Source: Tetrahymena elliotti 4EA (lineage: Eukaryota; Ciliophora; Oligohymenophorea; Hymenostomatida; Tetrahymenidae). Taken from it: 64,000 nucleotides of DNA. A program made the position numbers and the translations under genes. The DNA lies in contig JH720306.1 in NCBI GenBank assembly GCA_000231825.2, positions 1,276,199-1,340,198 of the forward strand, given 5' to 3'. The notes under the pieces are model-generated. The model was not told the DNA's origin and searched no databases. It saw nothing but the letters and a program-made list of their open reading frames with translations. This document shows positions 1 through 12,931 of the stretch, one piece after another. The first letter of the stretch is position 1. Each line of letters opens with the position of its first letter.

Positions 1-639
1 CAAAAAGAATATCTAACTAATATGACTGTGATAATATTATTATCTAAAATTTTGTTGATGAATATTTATTTCTTTTCGAAGAATACCTATTAAAACCATT
101 TAAGTTTTTTTTTATTTTTAAAAAGAAATAATCAAATAGAATAAATTAAAATAAACATAAATTTCATTGGATTATTTTTTAACAAAGTTAAAAATTCTTT
201 GAGGTAATTCATAATTAATTAAGTATGTTAGTGTTGCTAACTAATAAAACCATCAATTAAATTTTTATCATCAAAACTTTAAATAACATAAATCAATTAA
301 TATAGATAGCATATTTAGCATGTTTTATATCGATTTAAATAATATTTTTAACAATTATTTCTAATAAATAATATGAATATCTAAATTTTATTTTGATTTT
401 GAACACATATTCTAAGTTCAATTACTGTAAATTTTTGAATTTTATTTGCTGCTTTGCGTTTATTAAATTTTAAAAAATAGATTTGTGATAATTGATGTAA
501 ATTTATTATAAAAGCTACAATGAAACGATTAAATTAAAAAAAATTGAGAGAACTTATTTTTAAAAAGATATACACATATACTAGAATAGATAGGTATATA
601 ATTTTTAATACATATTTTAGCAACTAAATTATTTTATTT
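1..639. other. AT-rich spacer, no gene seen
   Basis: No frame on either strand shows sustained coding character or a recognisable motif. It is the 3' flank of the minus-strand TMEM216-like gene and continues beyond the left edge. Confidence 0.6.
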
Positions 640-1086
640 TCAGTATTATTTTTCAAAGTTTCTAAAACTACTCAGAGTAAAAGCAGTCCATATAAATTCG
701 AAAAATATAAAAATTAATCCTATAATTGCCAAGATTAACTCAATCATCAATACATATGTTTATAAGAAAAGAAAGTAAAAATAGCCAGCTATTGCAGGAA
801 GGTTAACAAAAATAAACCAGTACAAATGAGTAGTAGATTCTGTTTTATTTCCTACTGAACCCATTTAGAGTCTTATAATTTCGCATATTCCAAACGCTAC
901 CAGTAATACTATATCTTATTCGATTGTAGATGAAGGATAATATAGACCAAATCCTTTATAGAAGAAAATACATCCTTCTAAAAAGAAATAGAGCACTGTA
1001 AATATTTAATCAAAGTAGATCAAAGATTGCAAAAATGGGGAACTCAAAGGCTACACGCTATCTCTAATTTTTTATTAGCTTGACAT
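640..1086 (-). CDS. TMEM216: TMEM216/TMEM17-family ciliary transition-zone membrane protein
   Basis: Single-exon gene of 148 residues; TMEM216 is of similar length (about 145). Four hydrophobic segments are visible, with the family hallmarks in order: a Y-K-G turn after helix 1, Y-Y-P-S before helix 2, E-I-I-R-L plus G-S-x-G-N-x-T-E after helix 2, and L-Q-T-Y-V-L before helix 4. These match the Transmemb_17 family, whose members TMEM216, TMEM17 and TMEM80 sit at the base of the cilium; TMEM216 belongs to the MKS module of the transition zone. The Q-T-Y-V-L stretch is closest to TMEM216, but assignment among the three paralogues is from memory of the family and not certain. Three TAA/TAG codons read as Gln lie in conserved positions. 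The start is the ATG at 1086, after an A-rich leader; the stop is TGA. Confidence 0.88.
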
Positions 1087-1752
1087 TTTATAATTTAAAA
1101 TTGTATTGGGCTATTGTAATATCTTATTTCCTTATTATTATTTTTAGTATAAATTGTTAAATATTATTTGATTTTGATTTTGATTTTCAATAAAAAATAA
1201 GAAATATCATTTTTTAAATAAATTCACTGTGAACTACAACAAACAAAAAAAACAATCACTTAATTAAAAGTAAATATTTCAAAAATTAAAAAATAGGTAT
1301 TTAATAAATCATTTATCTCTTAAGATAATATATCAACTACTACTGACTTTTATCATTGATTATAATTATTTATTTCTATTAAATTAGATTTTTCATTTTT
1401 TTTGTTGAGAAATAATTTTATAAATAAATTTTAGGACAAAAAAGAATATTTGCTTAAATATTTAATAATTTATTAATTTAATTTAATAGCATTCAAAAAC
1501 TATGCAAGGAGATAGAGTTATTTTTTATTTTTACAAGCAAATAATTATTGTTTATTTTCTGAAGATATTTTTAAGGCATAACTTATAAATACACACATGC
1601 ATGTATGTATCTATTAAGCATAATTTAGTCAACCATTTATCAAATATACATGTCTTTTTAGTTAATTAATTATACAATAGATAAAGCTAATCTATTTCGT
1701 ATCTTTAAAGTATTAATTATTAATAATCTTTGAAATAGCTCCAAATTTAATT
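1087..1752. other. AT-rich spacer with TMEM216-like 5' flank
   Basis: Holds the upstream region of the minus-strand TMEM216-like gene and the 3' flank of COA5. A short TTTTGA repeat lies at 1168-1187, about 80 bases upstream of the TMEM216-like start. No gene seen. Confidence 0.5.
1168..1187. repeat. TTTTGA simple repeat
   Basis: Three and a half copies of a six-base unit in the leader or promoter region of the TMEM216-like gene. No function can be assigned; slippage in AT-rich DNA would explain it. Confidence 0.6.
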
Positions 1753-2019
1753 TCAACGAGCTTCGTCTCTTGAGAAACTCTTAATCCAGAAAAGCTAAGC
1801 TCTTCTACATTAAGTATGGTCATATCTCAAAGCTTTACATTCTTTGTCTATGCCATCAGTAATGCAATATTTAAAATTTTAATGTTTTTTAAAGCAGGCA
1901 CTATTCATAACGCATTCAAGAAGCATTTCTCTGTCTTCATGACAAGCTTTTTAATATTTTCCTTCTTTAGGTCCAAAGTAATGGTCTACCTTTTAAAAGA
2001 ATTCATTGACTTTTTCCAT
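1753..2019 (-). CDS. COA5: Cytochrome c oxidase assembly factor COA5/PET191
   Basis: Single-exon gene of 88 residues. The core has the cysteine pattern C-x9-C, C-x9-C and C-x9-C, with an L-L-E-C motif at the first pair, a C-x-A-L-R segment and a C-R-R run after the last cysteine, as in the PET191 family. These small twin-CX9C proteins are imported into the mitochondrial intermembrane space by the Mia40 relay and are needed to assemble respiratory complex IV. The usual lengths are 74 residues in human and 108 in yeast, so this copy is complete. Two of the Gln residues are coded by TAA. A GTAAGT sequence just before the ATG could be a 5'UTR splice donor, so the true transcript start is uncertain. 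SRP68 lies upstream on the same strand, 415 bp away. Confidence 0.9.
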
Positions 2020-2434
2020 CTACTTACAACTTGGTAATAAATTTAGAATTGAAAAATACTGCTATTTTGCGAATATGTATATCTATATTTGAAGTTTGAT
2101 AAACTAATAAAGTCCTATTAATTATTTAATTCTGCAATTAAGATTGATTATAATTGAAAAAATCTAGAGAGTCAAATTTTCTGGAAAGCTTTAAGATTAC
2201 TATCTCAAAAATTAAAATTAAATTTTAATAAAGACAAATGAAATCAAACCAAGCAATAAATCATAAGAAAATATAATATAAATTAGATTGAGAAATCTTG
2301 TAGGGTAAATGATGGATCTCTAAAATACTTGAAGAGAATTATTAGGCATACAATTAAATACATGACCATATTTACAAATTATTTAATAATATATGTTTTG
2401 AAATATATATAAATGAAATTTCTATTTTTTTTGA
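2020..2434. other. Spacer between SRP68 and COA5
   Basis: 3' flank of SRP68 and 5' flank of COA5. No additional gene is seen. Confidence 0.6.
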
Positions 2435-4863
2435 TCACCAAAATTTGAATTTATTTAAGAAACCTGATTGTTGCTTTGGTTGTTAAACATCTATCTTAGG
2501 ATAATTAATATAATCGTCTACCTATATAATTTCAATTAAAAATGGTTGAGATTATTGATTTTTTTATAGTATTATTATCTTACCAAGTCGAATTAAATAG
2601 GTTTACAGCCAGCAAGGAGAGGCTTAGGAGGAAGAGCAAATATAGGAATAGTATTTAATCTGTTAATACCAATATTTAACTTACTTCCTTATTCTTAATC
2701 TTTCAATAAACTTTGAATTGTTTTCTATTTATTTATAAAAAAAAAAGTTGAAATAGATGTGTCTATTTATTCAATTTATTTTTTACATTTGTGACCTTTC
2801 CATCCAAATTACTGTCTGCAAGCTTTTCAGTAATTACAGTTTCTTCTTCGTTGGTATTTTCAACTAAACCAAGCTTAGCCTTAATTTCTAAATACTTGAT
2901 CTTCTTCATCAAGATTTCACTTTCTTCAACGTAATGTTCAATGAACTAATTCATTCATTTTTAAAACAAATTAATATCAAAAGAAGATTTCATGTATAAA
3001 TTTTACATTTTGTCTCATGTCAGCAAACTTTTTAGAAGAGTTGTTTACAATATTTTCAGCAACCTTGAGTAAGGACAAGGTTTCAATATATTTTTAGTTA
3101 GCTAAATAAACACAGGAGACATAATAGATTCTGATGGCCTTGAAGTGGAATTCTAAAACATCGAGCTTTCTATAGTTTTCTAAATTGGTGTTTTATCTTT
3201 CAATTTCGATAATTTATTTGAAGACCTATTTATTTTTAACAAAAGTTCAAAAGAAAATTCTGAATAATTAAATAAATTACTTGTAAAAGGTTATCACAGA
3301 GCTTAATAATTTCAGTAGGTCTGATCAGCTTGAGCTTGAAAGCCTTCTTTGTGGTCAAAGCTTCTAAATTATTAACACCATCTTCCTTATCAAACTATTG
3401 GACAGCGTTTTTAATAAGAATAATATTTCTGTCTAAAACGAATTTTTATTTATTTAAGTTCAAAAAGCTTAAAATATTTGTGTAGATTAAATTTTCTGCT
3501 TCTGAATTCTTTTCGTCTGACTTTTCCTTTTGAGTCACCTTAATGCATTCATCAAAGTTATTAAAAGCTTCACTATATATTGCTTTATAGTAAATATGTT
3601 TAGATCAATCATTATTTTTGATAATTTTTTATACCCAAAATGTTATCTTATTCTTCTTAGGTGTTAGTCTTTGAAGTCTATCTTTACAATTCATGAATTC
3701 TCTTTTAGCAATCTTCTACTTATCTATAAGAGTAAATGGCTTTTTGGTTTTTAATAGGGTACTTAGAACCTAAGTAATCAACTTCAATTAACTAGTCTTT
3801 CTTTTCAGATTAACTAACCTTAGAAGTAGGAGTTTTTTCAATATCCATTTTTGTTCCCATCTTAGTAATAATAACATCGATAGTATCTAAAATGAAACCA
3901 TTATTTTGTTAATGGCAATATCTATTATTTATAGGAAATTATTAATAATATATTAATAATTTTTTCACTACCTGATAGATTGTTCTAAGAATTCAACTTT
4001 TTCTTTAAAGAAAACAGATTGAAGAGAATCTGAAACAGAAATAAGACCAAGGTAGATTGAACGAGATTTAATATAACTTTCTAAAGCATTTTCCCATTAG
4101 TGTCTCTCATGGTGATAAATACCCTTGATAAAATTCAAATATGCTTCACTTTCTTAATAACTTCTTTCATCGGTACGTTCTTTGCAAATACTATTAAGTA
4201 AATCAGCCCATTTCAAGGCTTTGGCCATTTTTTTATTAACATGATGCTATTTTCTGGCTGCTCCCTTAAATTTATAACATATAAAATTAGTTTTCTATTT
4301 TAAATATTAGTTTAAATAGGAATCTCATTTATTTTTCTATCTATCAAATTCCTATTGTTTGTTAAAATCTGAAAAATAAATCATGTATACATCTTTACTA
4401 TCTTGCATAATCTGCTTTAAATCCATGGCATATGCCCAGTTAGCTTCAATCTTGAATAAAAGAACTTAGAGCATTTTAGGGTCATTTTATCTCTCAATAT
4501 GGATTTATTTCTTTTGGTACTTTTTCTCATGAGTGAATTTCATTAATTTTCTTAGTTTGTGTACTTTATGACCACAATACTTTCTGTAACGCTAGAAATC
4601 AGAATGCTTTAAACCATTTTAACTCTAAGAAGTTTTAATGATTTAAGAGACTATTTTATAATATTATAAAAGATGTTCAATTTATATTTTGCAAAGTAAG
4701 TAGCAACTTCATTGAATTAATATGGGAATTAGATTTCCAAATATTAATCAATAATATTTCGACTTGTAGTTAGAAATCTGTTGAATAACAAATGTGAAAA
4801 ATAATATGCTTGATTACTTTCAAATGAGCCTAAATTAACTGCTACGGGTTATTCTACTTACAT
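2435..4863 (-). CDS. SRP68: Signal recognition particle subunit SRP68
   Basis: Nine exons: complement of 2435-2521, 2584-2693, 2813-2945, 3007-3225, 3281-3582, 3635-3921, 3972-4294, 4391-4650 and 4818-4863, giving 588 residues (human SRP68 has 627). SRP68 pairs with SRP72 and binds SRP RNA, helping SRP deliver nascent secretory proteins to the ER. Evidence: the N-terminal RNA-binding region has N-G-L-x-H-x-D-F-Q-R-Y-R-K-Y-C, a family hallmark; then E-A-x-W-A-Y-A-M-x-L-K-Q; S-I-R-Y-C split by intron 3; and near the C-terminus C-K-P-I-Q-F-D-L-V, matching the conserved C-K-P-L-F-F-D-L-A. Introns are 50-167 bp, GT-AG, and all phases agree. The 96 bp intron (4295-4390) removes an in-frame TGA. The acceptor of the 119 bp intron could instead lie six bases further on (exon starting at 2687). 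Several conserved Gln codons are TAA or TAG. Confidence 0.93.
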
Positions 4864-6870
4864 TTTATGAATAATATTTGAAAAAAGCTATTATATTAAT
4901 TATATAAATCTGATTTAATATCTTTGATCTATCTTTGTTTTTAATTTATCAAAAAGAGTATGATTTATCTTTTATCTTAATTTGAAGGATTGTCTTAAAT
5001 ATTAATTAAAATGCAATATTCATTCATTCTTTTGAGTTAGAAAGTATGCAAATGCTAATATCAACGTGTATAAGAATTCATATATAATCATTATTCAACT
5101 AAATACACAATTTATATCTTTTCAATATTTCCTTTTCAATAAACGTTTTGATTATTTTCTAATATTCTTTCAAAAAAAGCAAAAATATTTTTTATAATAT
5201 CTACCTTAATATTGTTAATTTCAAAACTTATTTTCTTTTTTTGTGCTTAGCAAAATAATTTTTATTTTTCAATTTAATTAATTAATTATAAGATAATTTA
5301 GAATATTTTATTATTATTTTAAATTAATTATTAAACAACCTTAAAAAATAATCAAAAGGAGATAACCATCTTTAGAAATTTTTTAATTTCATACCAAGTG
5401 TCTAAATTAGAATTAAGAAAAATTTTTAAAATTTGAATTCATAATTTCCATCATTTTTACTATTAGAATTCAACCAAAATATTAAGTATCTTTTTTGATT
5501 TCATTTTAGCCTCATAATTTTTTTTTGTTTTGTTTTTCTTTTAAATAAAAGTTTTTTTATTCATCAATTTTTTTGTTTGATGAAGTATGAAAATATTAGA
5601 ATCAAATAAGAATTTTAGATTTCATTTCAGCTTGGAATATTTTTGAGATGTTGTGAATTTTTCAAAAAAAAAATACAAATGTTTTTGATTCTAATTATTC
5701 ATTTTTTCAATCAAATTAAAATTAGAGTAATATTTAAAAAAAACATAATAAAAAATATATCTACAATCTTTCTTTAGTTAGCTTTAGAAGATTATTATGA
5801 ATTTGTAATTTATTTAAACCAAACATCTGTAAGTACAAATATTTCATCATTAACTAATCTATTTATCAACGAAATATTAAAGAGAAAATTTTAATAATTG
5901 AGAAAATCAAATTTGTTAAATCTTTTAATTTTCAAAGACTGAATGAAAGTATTAATTAATAAAATCTGAGGATAAAAAATAAAATTTTTTAAGATATTCT
6001 CAAATATTAATTCTAATTAATTCTAATCAATAGATTTTTAGATTAAATATCTTAGAAGATAAATAAAACATTTATTCTTTCTTGCTTCTTTTTTCTATCC
6101 TCCAAAACAAAAACTATTTTTTTAAAGTTTCAGCCAAATTTTTAAGGAATTTTAATTGAATTATGTCAAATTATTTTTTATCCTTGAATAATAAATGTTA
6201 TCTTATGATCTTCATTTTCAAAATACCAAAACGCTTTAAGTTACTAATTTAATAAAGTAATTAAGTAAAGTAAAAATATTAAGTAGACATTTTAATTTTT
6301 TTATTCATTAAAACTAATTCTTATTGTAGCCAAATTTTTTTCATTTCAAAAATAAATGGTGTCTTCTCTATTTTCAAAAATAAGGTTCATCCTTTTAAAA
6401 ATATCTCAGTGAAATAACATATTTGAAATTGAACAAATAATATAAAATTTACAATTCCATATAATTTAAATTACTTTTTAAAGTTAAGAATTTCAGGAAA
6501 CAAACAACATTTTGAGTGGCTTTCAGGTAATTTTAGCGGCTGATAAAATTCTAAAAAAAAATTGTCATTTAATGTTACAGGATATTTCTTTTTCTAAAAT
6601 CCAATTCATGATTAAAAAATACAATTATTAGATATTGTAAATTGAGTAAATAATAACTGCATATATGATGGATTGGATTACATTTTTATTATTAATGAAA
6701 ATTTCAATTACAATCAGACTTTTCCTTTGTTTGTTAACCAAACTTGTACTTGTAATTCTAAAGTGGAGAAAATATTAAATTAAAGTTAAAAAAAACAAAA
6801 AATTAGATAAAAGCAGCCAAATTTTTTTAAAAAATATACAAACAACAAAAACATCTAATTTTTTTAAAAA
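4864..6870. other. 2 kb AT-rich spacer between divergent genes
   Basis: Separates SRP68 (minus) from the membrane-protein gene at 6871 (plus), so it must hold both promoters. It consists of A- and T-runs, with no convincing reading frame, RNA gene or repeat on either strand. Confidence 0.6.
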
Positions 6871-7905
6871 ATGTCTGAAGATATTGAAAATTAATGTAAA
6901 AGTTTTTCATCATAGGCAAATGACAGCTACATAGTCTATTCTGATGATTTGAATTCATCTTAGGAAATATAAAAGCTGAAGCAGAGACTTTATTTGAAGC
7001 AATCCTTACTTGAAACTTTTACGAATAATGCAGAAGCAGAATAGTATTATGAATCTCAACCTTAAAAGTAGAAGATTAACTACAATGAGATGCCTGCTTT
7101 TTTATATACATTTACTCATGAATATGTCCTCATTCATACCTAAAAAATTAGGGAAAATCTATTTCACTTTTATTAGCAAATAATTCTACTGAGCGATGTA
7201 AGAGTGCCTCTAAATAACTCGCATACAATAGCTGATAGCAATAACGCAGTATAGAAAAAGTAATAGATTAAAAGCTTAAAAAAGATTAATTTATTTTCCC
7301 AAGAATCAATAAAGAAGAATATTTATCAGAAGATTATATCATATAATTTGTTGAATTAATCTGGAACATTTAGAAATAATGGAGATCATTAATTTTAAAT
7401 TTAAGCAGTCCATAAAAAATTCTAAGAAAGTCAATTATATATAGCAATGAAATTACTTTTTCAACAATTTAAAGAGACAATAATATTCTCATTTGCAATT
7501 TAAATCATTGGAATTATAATATCATTAGTCTGCTTATTTTTATTAGCTTCCAAAAATAACTTCAATTAGAGCTTAGCTATTTATAAATTCATTATAGTAT
7601 CATACTACTTATTTTCTTTAACTCTTAGTCTCTGGTTCCTCTACAAAAGTATTGTCTAAGGGAGTCTGATTTGCATTAAACTAAATACTTACTTTTCTTA
7701 TTTTGCTTTATTTATTTCTCTTACAAGTTTTGGATTAATCTTTTGCTTTGGTGACGCCCATTATTTCCTCATAACACTGACCTTATAAATCTCATATATA
7801 TTACTCTTCCTATTTAATTCAGTTTTTAGTGTCAAAGCTCTTAATTTATATTACAAGATAGAATACCTTTTAGGTATAAAACCGTTTTTTTAGTTCAAGT
7901 CATGA
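6871..7905 (+). CDS. Four-helix transmembrane protein, function unknown
   Basis: Single-exon gene of 344 residues; I do not recognise the family. Residues 1-200 are hydrophilic, rich in Q, N, S and K, with charged stretches that could form coiled coil. Residues about 205-320 hold four hydrophobic segments (roughly 205-227, 237-257, 270-290 and 295-318) joined by short loops. There is no signal peptide, so the N-terminal region probably faces the cytosol. The tail after the last helix is only about 25 residues. It resembles the many membrane proteins of unknown role in ciliate genomes. Start chosen: the ATG at 6871, after a long A-run and followed by an acidic opening S-E-D-I-E. The stop is TGA at 7903. 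Coding is supported by the switch from T-runs to mixed codons and by in-frame TAA/TAG used as Gln. Confidence 0.85.
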
Positions 7906-8880
7906 CCTTAAAATAACTATTAATAAAATTCAAATATTTTAATATGAATCTTAAACTAAATCATCGTATTTTATAATTAATTTATTTATTTTTCAAAATG
8001 TGCATTTAATTTCAACTAAAACAATCTTTTTAATTTATCTTACTTTCATTGTATTAAAGTATCTACAGACACTCTTAATTTAGGTATGAAAATTTAGCCA
8101 TTAAAATAATAATTAATAAAAATTATAGTATTTTAAAACTAAAGTAAAACATATTAAATTAATTTCTTTATCGAAATATGTTTTTTATGATCTTAATAGA
8201 ATATAGATTTACTTTTATAAATTTCTCTTTTATATTTTAAATAATTTTTAGAGTTAAAACGCTTAACGAAAAAGAATAGATTTTAGATTTAAAATAACTC
8301 TAAAACTATTTTAAATAAAAATAATTATCTAAGCGCATTTTTTATTATTAGAGTCTTAAATATAAATTACTTTTTTAAATGTAACTTATTATGGATATTT
8401 TTCTTTTTAATTTTCAAAGCCTTTCTCTAAAACCTTTCCCAAAATTCCTACTGAGTTTTTTTAAAATTGACACCTTTCTTTTAATTAATAAACCTTGCTC
8501 TTGCAATAATTCATTTTGATTTAAAAAAGAAGGAATTAAAATAAATATTTTCAACATTTTTTTATTTAAATATAATGAGTTATTTATTTGGTTTTTTACT
8601 GAAAATATTTCGATTTGATTATAGAAACAAAGTCCTAGAGAATGAAAATAATTAGAATTGACTTAAATAAATGGCTTAGTATAAGTGTATAAAATGAGTT
8701 AATTTAAATCAGCTCTTTTTTTAGAATAAATTTTCAAATATAATTTTATAATTTCATTAAATTAACAAATTTAAATACAACTAACATTTTGAATTGCACA
8801 CTAGAAATTAAGTTCAAATAATTAAAAACGCTAAAAAATAACAAATATCTTCTCTATAAATCATATAAAATAAATATATT
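7906..8880. other. AT-rich spacer
   Basis: Between two plus-strand genes; no coding or structured element seen. Confidence 0.6.
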
Positions 8881-11295
8881 ATGAGCTAAGTATCTAGCTT
8901 AATGTGCCCTATTCATACTAGCAAGCCTATAGGTTGGCTTTGTTTAGAAAAGGAATGCTTTTCTAGGGTTATGTGCAATGTTTGCGCTGTTAAAAACCAT
9001 AATAAAAATCATAAAGTTGAAGAATTAGAAAGCTTTGAATCAAAAGGTTTGCTGCATCTAGTTTTAAATAGCATTTAAAATAATTCAACTAAAAATTTAG
9101 CTAGCAATTCTAACACAGATTCATCTTCTGAGAACTTTTGTAATAAAATAGTTCAGCAACCAAATGGAACAGAAGTAGACTTAAAAAATAAAAACTTCAA
9201 AAATGAAAGATCAAATAACTAACAAAACAAAAAAACTGGCCAAACAAATACTTATCAAGTAGAAAGTTAAGAGAGCTTAGCAAACTAAAAGAAGTTAGTC
9301 AATCAATTTGAAAATTTACTTGTTCCTATAAAGAAAAAGTTAGAGAACATTGAGGTCTACTTTAAAACTAAAAACTAAAAAATAGTGAGTGATTTTAAAG
9401 AATAGCTTCTCAAAAAAAAATAACTAAAGGAGGCAGCATTCTAATAAATTTAGCAATATGAAAATTCTATTAAAAATTCATAGGATATATCTTAAATTTA
9501 AAAGCTGTTAGATGAAGCTATAAAAACTATTTACAACTTTACTAGAAGCCCCTCAAAAATATCGAATTCAAATGTAAGTTAAGAAGAAGAAGATGATGCT
9601 ATTTTTCTGAGACCTTTGTCTTCTTCAGGATCAGTGGTCAGATGTTTTGAAGAATAAAAGTAAGAAGAAGGCCAAGATGAAGATATAAATGAGGGAAATG
9701 ATTCAGATTTCGCTATTTATGAGCCAGAAGATCAATAAATTGGAGATGAATCTGAAATTTTTAAAAGTCTGCAAGAAGATGCCGAAGAAAGTGATATTGA
9801 AATAAATAACATTTAGATTAAAAGTAAAGCAATTTCGTAAGAAGGTTAGAGTAATTAGATAATTGATTGTAGCGAAGTTTCTTAGTAGAGTAAAGAAATT
9901 CATGAAACAAATTAGAAAAATTCTGTAAAAATGGATGATGATGCTCATTTATTTTCTTCATCTTCTACATCAAAATAAGTTTACTTGAAAAAGCTAGAAT
10001 TAATGAAGCAACTGCAAAGCTACTTCTTAGAATTAACTAAAATATATTTAGATAATTAATTCACATAGGATTTTACTAAGTTAGTCTAAGACTAGATTGA
10101 TTCAGTTTTGAATCTACCCTCTAAAAAGTTAATCAAAAGTGAAAAAAAATATCTAGATTTCATAGAATAGAAATGGCAAACAGATTACAATATCTTGCAG
10201 CAAACTTTTTCTGACTGCGTTCTTCAATTAAAAAATAAAATTTCTGAATATAATTCAGCCAAAAGTTCTACTATTTAAGAGAATGAAAGCAGTTTGTGTT
10301 CCAATTATTTGTTAACTTAATTTCTTCATCAAAATGAAAATCAAACAAACAGTCCTAGTATCAACGAAACAAGCTCGAGGATACGTCTTTTGCAATAGAA
10401 TAATTTTCCTATATAGAGCCCCTTATTATAAGGAGCATATAATATGCCTTAATTACCTTAATAAGTAATATTAGCTCCTATTCATCCTCTTTAATTACCT
10501 TATCAGCAATTATAAAATAACAACTTCTCGATACAAAACAGGATAGTAATTGAAGAATTACCATAAAATTATTCAGGAAATCAATAGCAATTTTATACAA
10601 CAAATGTTAGATAATAAGGAATACCATCTACATAATAAATCCACCAAACCCACTAATTGCAATAGCATATGATTTCTTAATCAAAATAAAATTAACAATA
10701 AAAATACTCGTATTTCTAACCAGCATAGTAAAGTACAACAAATTAAATAAACAAAACATAGTATATACCTACTATAGGTTACAACTAATTGAACACAGAT
10801 TAATAATTAGCTAATTAAGTTTAGTTTAGTAATAATTAAAACTAATATATTCAAAATGCACCTTTAAATTAAAATAGCCAATTTGTTAGAACTCCTATAT
10901 AAAGCTTCATCACTAATAATACACCTAATTAAAACAATATCTATTAATAACAATCTTATAATAGCCCACATTCAAATAAGCTTGAAAAGCCATTACAGCT
11001 TGAAATAAACTAAAATTAATCTCGTATGAACACACCTCTGCCTAAATAGCTTAAGCTTGAAAGAAATTAATATATGCAAACTACTCCATTCTCCCATTAA
11101 AAAAATAATTCAAATATGTAAAAGGGTCAAAATGAAAATGCAGAAGATATATAATAACAAAAAATAGCAATAAATTTAGAAGATAAACTAAATAGTAATG
11201 ATTAAGAAGAAAGTGATCCTAATTCTCCAATTAATTACATTCAAAAGAAAGGAAGTGGTGGATTGAGTTCAAATTAAAGTGAAAATAATTCATGA
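8881..11295 (+). CDS. B-box zinc-finger protein with long Gln/Asn-rich tail
   Basis: Single-exon gene of 804 residues. Residues 9-44 form one B-box-type zinc finger: ligands C9, H12, C21 and/or C26, C32, C35, H40 and H44, with W19 in the core. There is no RING finger before it, so it is not a full TRIM ligase. About residues 130-190 are Lys/Glu/Gln-rich and probably coiled coil. An acidic, Ser-rich segment follows (about 220-350), then a second helical part (about 370-450). From about 480 to the end it is extremely rich in Q, N, S and P, and presumably disordered. B-boxes usually mediate protein-protein contacts; ciliates carry many such B-box plus coiled-coil proteins without known partners. 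Start: the ATG at 8881, eight codons before the first zinc ligand. Nearly all glutamines in the tail are TAA or TAG. Confidence 0.88.
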
Positions 11296-11603
11296 AATTT
11301 TAATCAAAAATATTTCTAAAATAGAATAAATAATTTATAATATTAATTTATTATAATTTATTTATTTATTATTCACTTAATATTTTCAATATCATTAAAA
11401 TCTTATTAATAATTTTACTTCTTTTGTTTGCTTGTTGAATCTTTATATTGTATTTCCTTTATTTTCTTTTTGGGAATCTGATATTGATTTTTTTTTCTTT
11501 AATTGTGTTAATTAATTAATTACCGTTAAAAACAGAATCTATAAATCTCTTCAAATTAAAAAGAAAAAAAATAATTAATCTGATAATCAAGCTTCTTATT
11601 ATA

Positions 11604-11942
11604 ATGAAAAATGGTGTAGAAACAAAAAATTTAAATCGTTGCACAAGTCTTTCTATCAGGGCCATTTCGGAGGAAAGTTTTTAACAAAGTTTCGCAAATC
11701 ACCATTTATATAATAAAAAGACATTGTCTTGTTAATTATTTTGTGTTAATAGAGCTTCATCTAAGAGATAGAGTAACAGAATAGACGAAGAAACATAAAT
11801 GATTCCAAAGTTTTTAAAAACCTTTAGATTTCCAGGATTTTTAAGCCTAAAGTTTCACAAAAAACTCTATTCCATCTATCTTGTAAATGAAATTCTTTAA
11901 CACCTATGTAATTATAGCTTCTATTTTTTGGAAGCAAGGTGA
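11604..11942 (+). CDS. Possible small hypothetical protein
   Basis: Open frame of 112 residues under the ciliate code, with an ATG in a good A-rich context and a TGA stop. Base composition is less skewed than the flanks, and residues include C, G, H and R at coding-like rates. There is no recognisable domain; the C-terminal half is hydrophobic and basic. With only TGA as a stop, frames of about 100 codons also arise by chance in such DNA, so this may not be a gene. The sequence after the stop has no evident continuation. Confidence 0.33.
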
Positions 11943-12931
11943 TAGATGATGATGATCTCATACTTATCTCATAGTGATCTGGTTACTAAATCTGATTGAT
12001 GGATTGATTACAAGCAGAATATATTGATTTGGAAATTGTATTTAAGTAAGCACAAAGAAGTAGATTTTACTATTTAATATTATTTTATTCAATTAACTTT
12101 ATAAAACATAATAGAAGATGTAATAATTGGATGTTTCTAAAATTTATCAAGTTAGTTAATATGCTGAACAATACAAAGCATAATATTGTAAAATATTAGT
12201 TATTATGAAAGGAAGTACTAAACTGCTAAGTGTTTGAAATTTTTATATAAATCACTTAAATAATAAGTAAGTAAATTGATGTAGATTTAATATTTGAAAA
12301 TTACATAATTACACTTAAAATTTAATAGATAACTGAGTTAAAGATCTCTTTTATAAAAAGAATTTATGTATTAGATCGATCTAAGAATTATTAAGATAAC
12401 TAATGAAAAGATTAGGTAAATAATTTTAAATCAAGAAAAGTAAAATTTTAGTTTAAATAATTATTTTAGATTTATCTTATTAAATTTTTATGAAAAATAG
12501 GCTTAATTACCTTGATAATGAAAGATAAATGAAAATTAGACAATGTGCTTGGGAAAATATTAATTATAAAAAGCATAGTAGGCTTTTTTTCTTAACTAAT
12601 AAGTATTATAATTTTATTTTTTTAAAATTAGATCATCCCTGATAGAGTCTTTCTTTGATTAAAAATGTTTTAACTTGTCTAATTAAATAGCCAAGTGTAT
12701 GATAGCTTAGTTTTAAAATATTAATTTTTAATCTAATCTTTGAATAGATTTTAACATTTTTAAACTAAAATAAAGCTTTGATAGAACATATCTTTTAAGG
12801 GCCAGAGGAAAGACACATCCAGAACATCCATAAAATAGAATTTATTTATTTTAAATGATCAAATACTTTAGTTATTTTTTTATAAATAGGTTTTATGAAG
12901 AATAGCAGAGAAATTATGTTAGTATTAGTCT

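Noticed and set aside
2560..2720. Plus-strand frame that looked like a Gly-rich small protein
   Set aside because: It is the reverse complement of SRP68 exon 8 (the conserved C-K-P-I-Q-F-D-L region), which explains its unusual composition.
4385..4406. 22-nt Paramecium-style intron in SRP68 (GTATAC...TTTCAG)
   Set aside because: It would shift the frame away from the downstream SRP68 sequence; the 96 bp intron sharing the same donor keeps phase.
11946..12005. Possible C/D snoRNA: ATGATGA followed by CTGA
   Set aside because: No complementary terminal stem flanks the boxes, and ATGATGA is common in this sequence.
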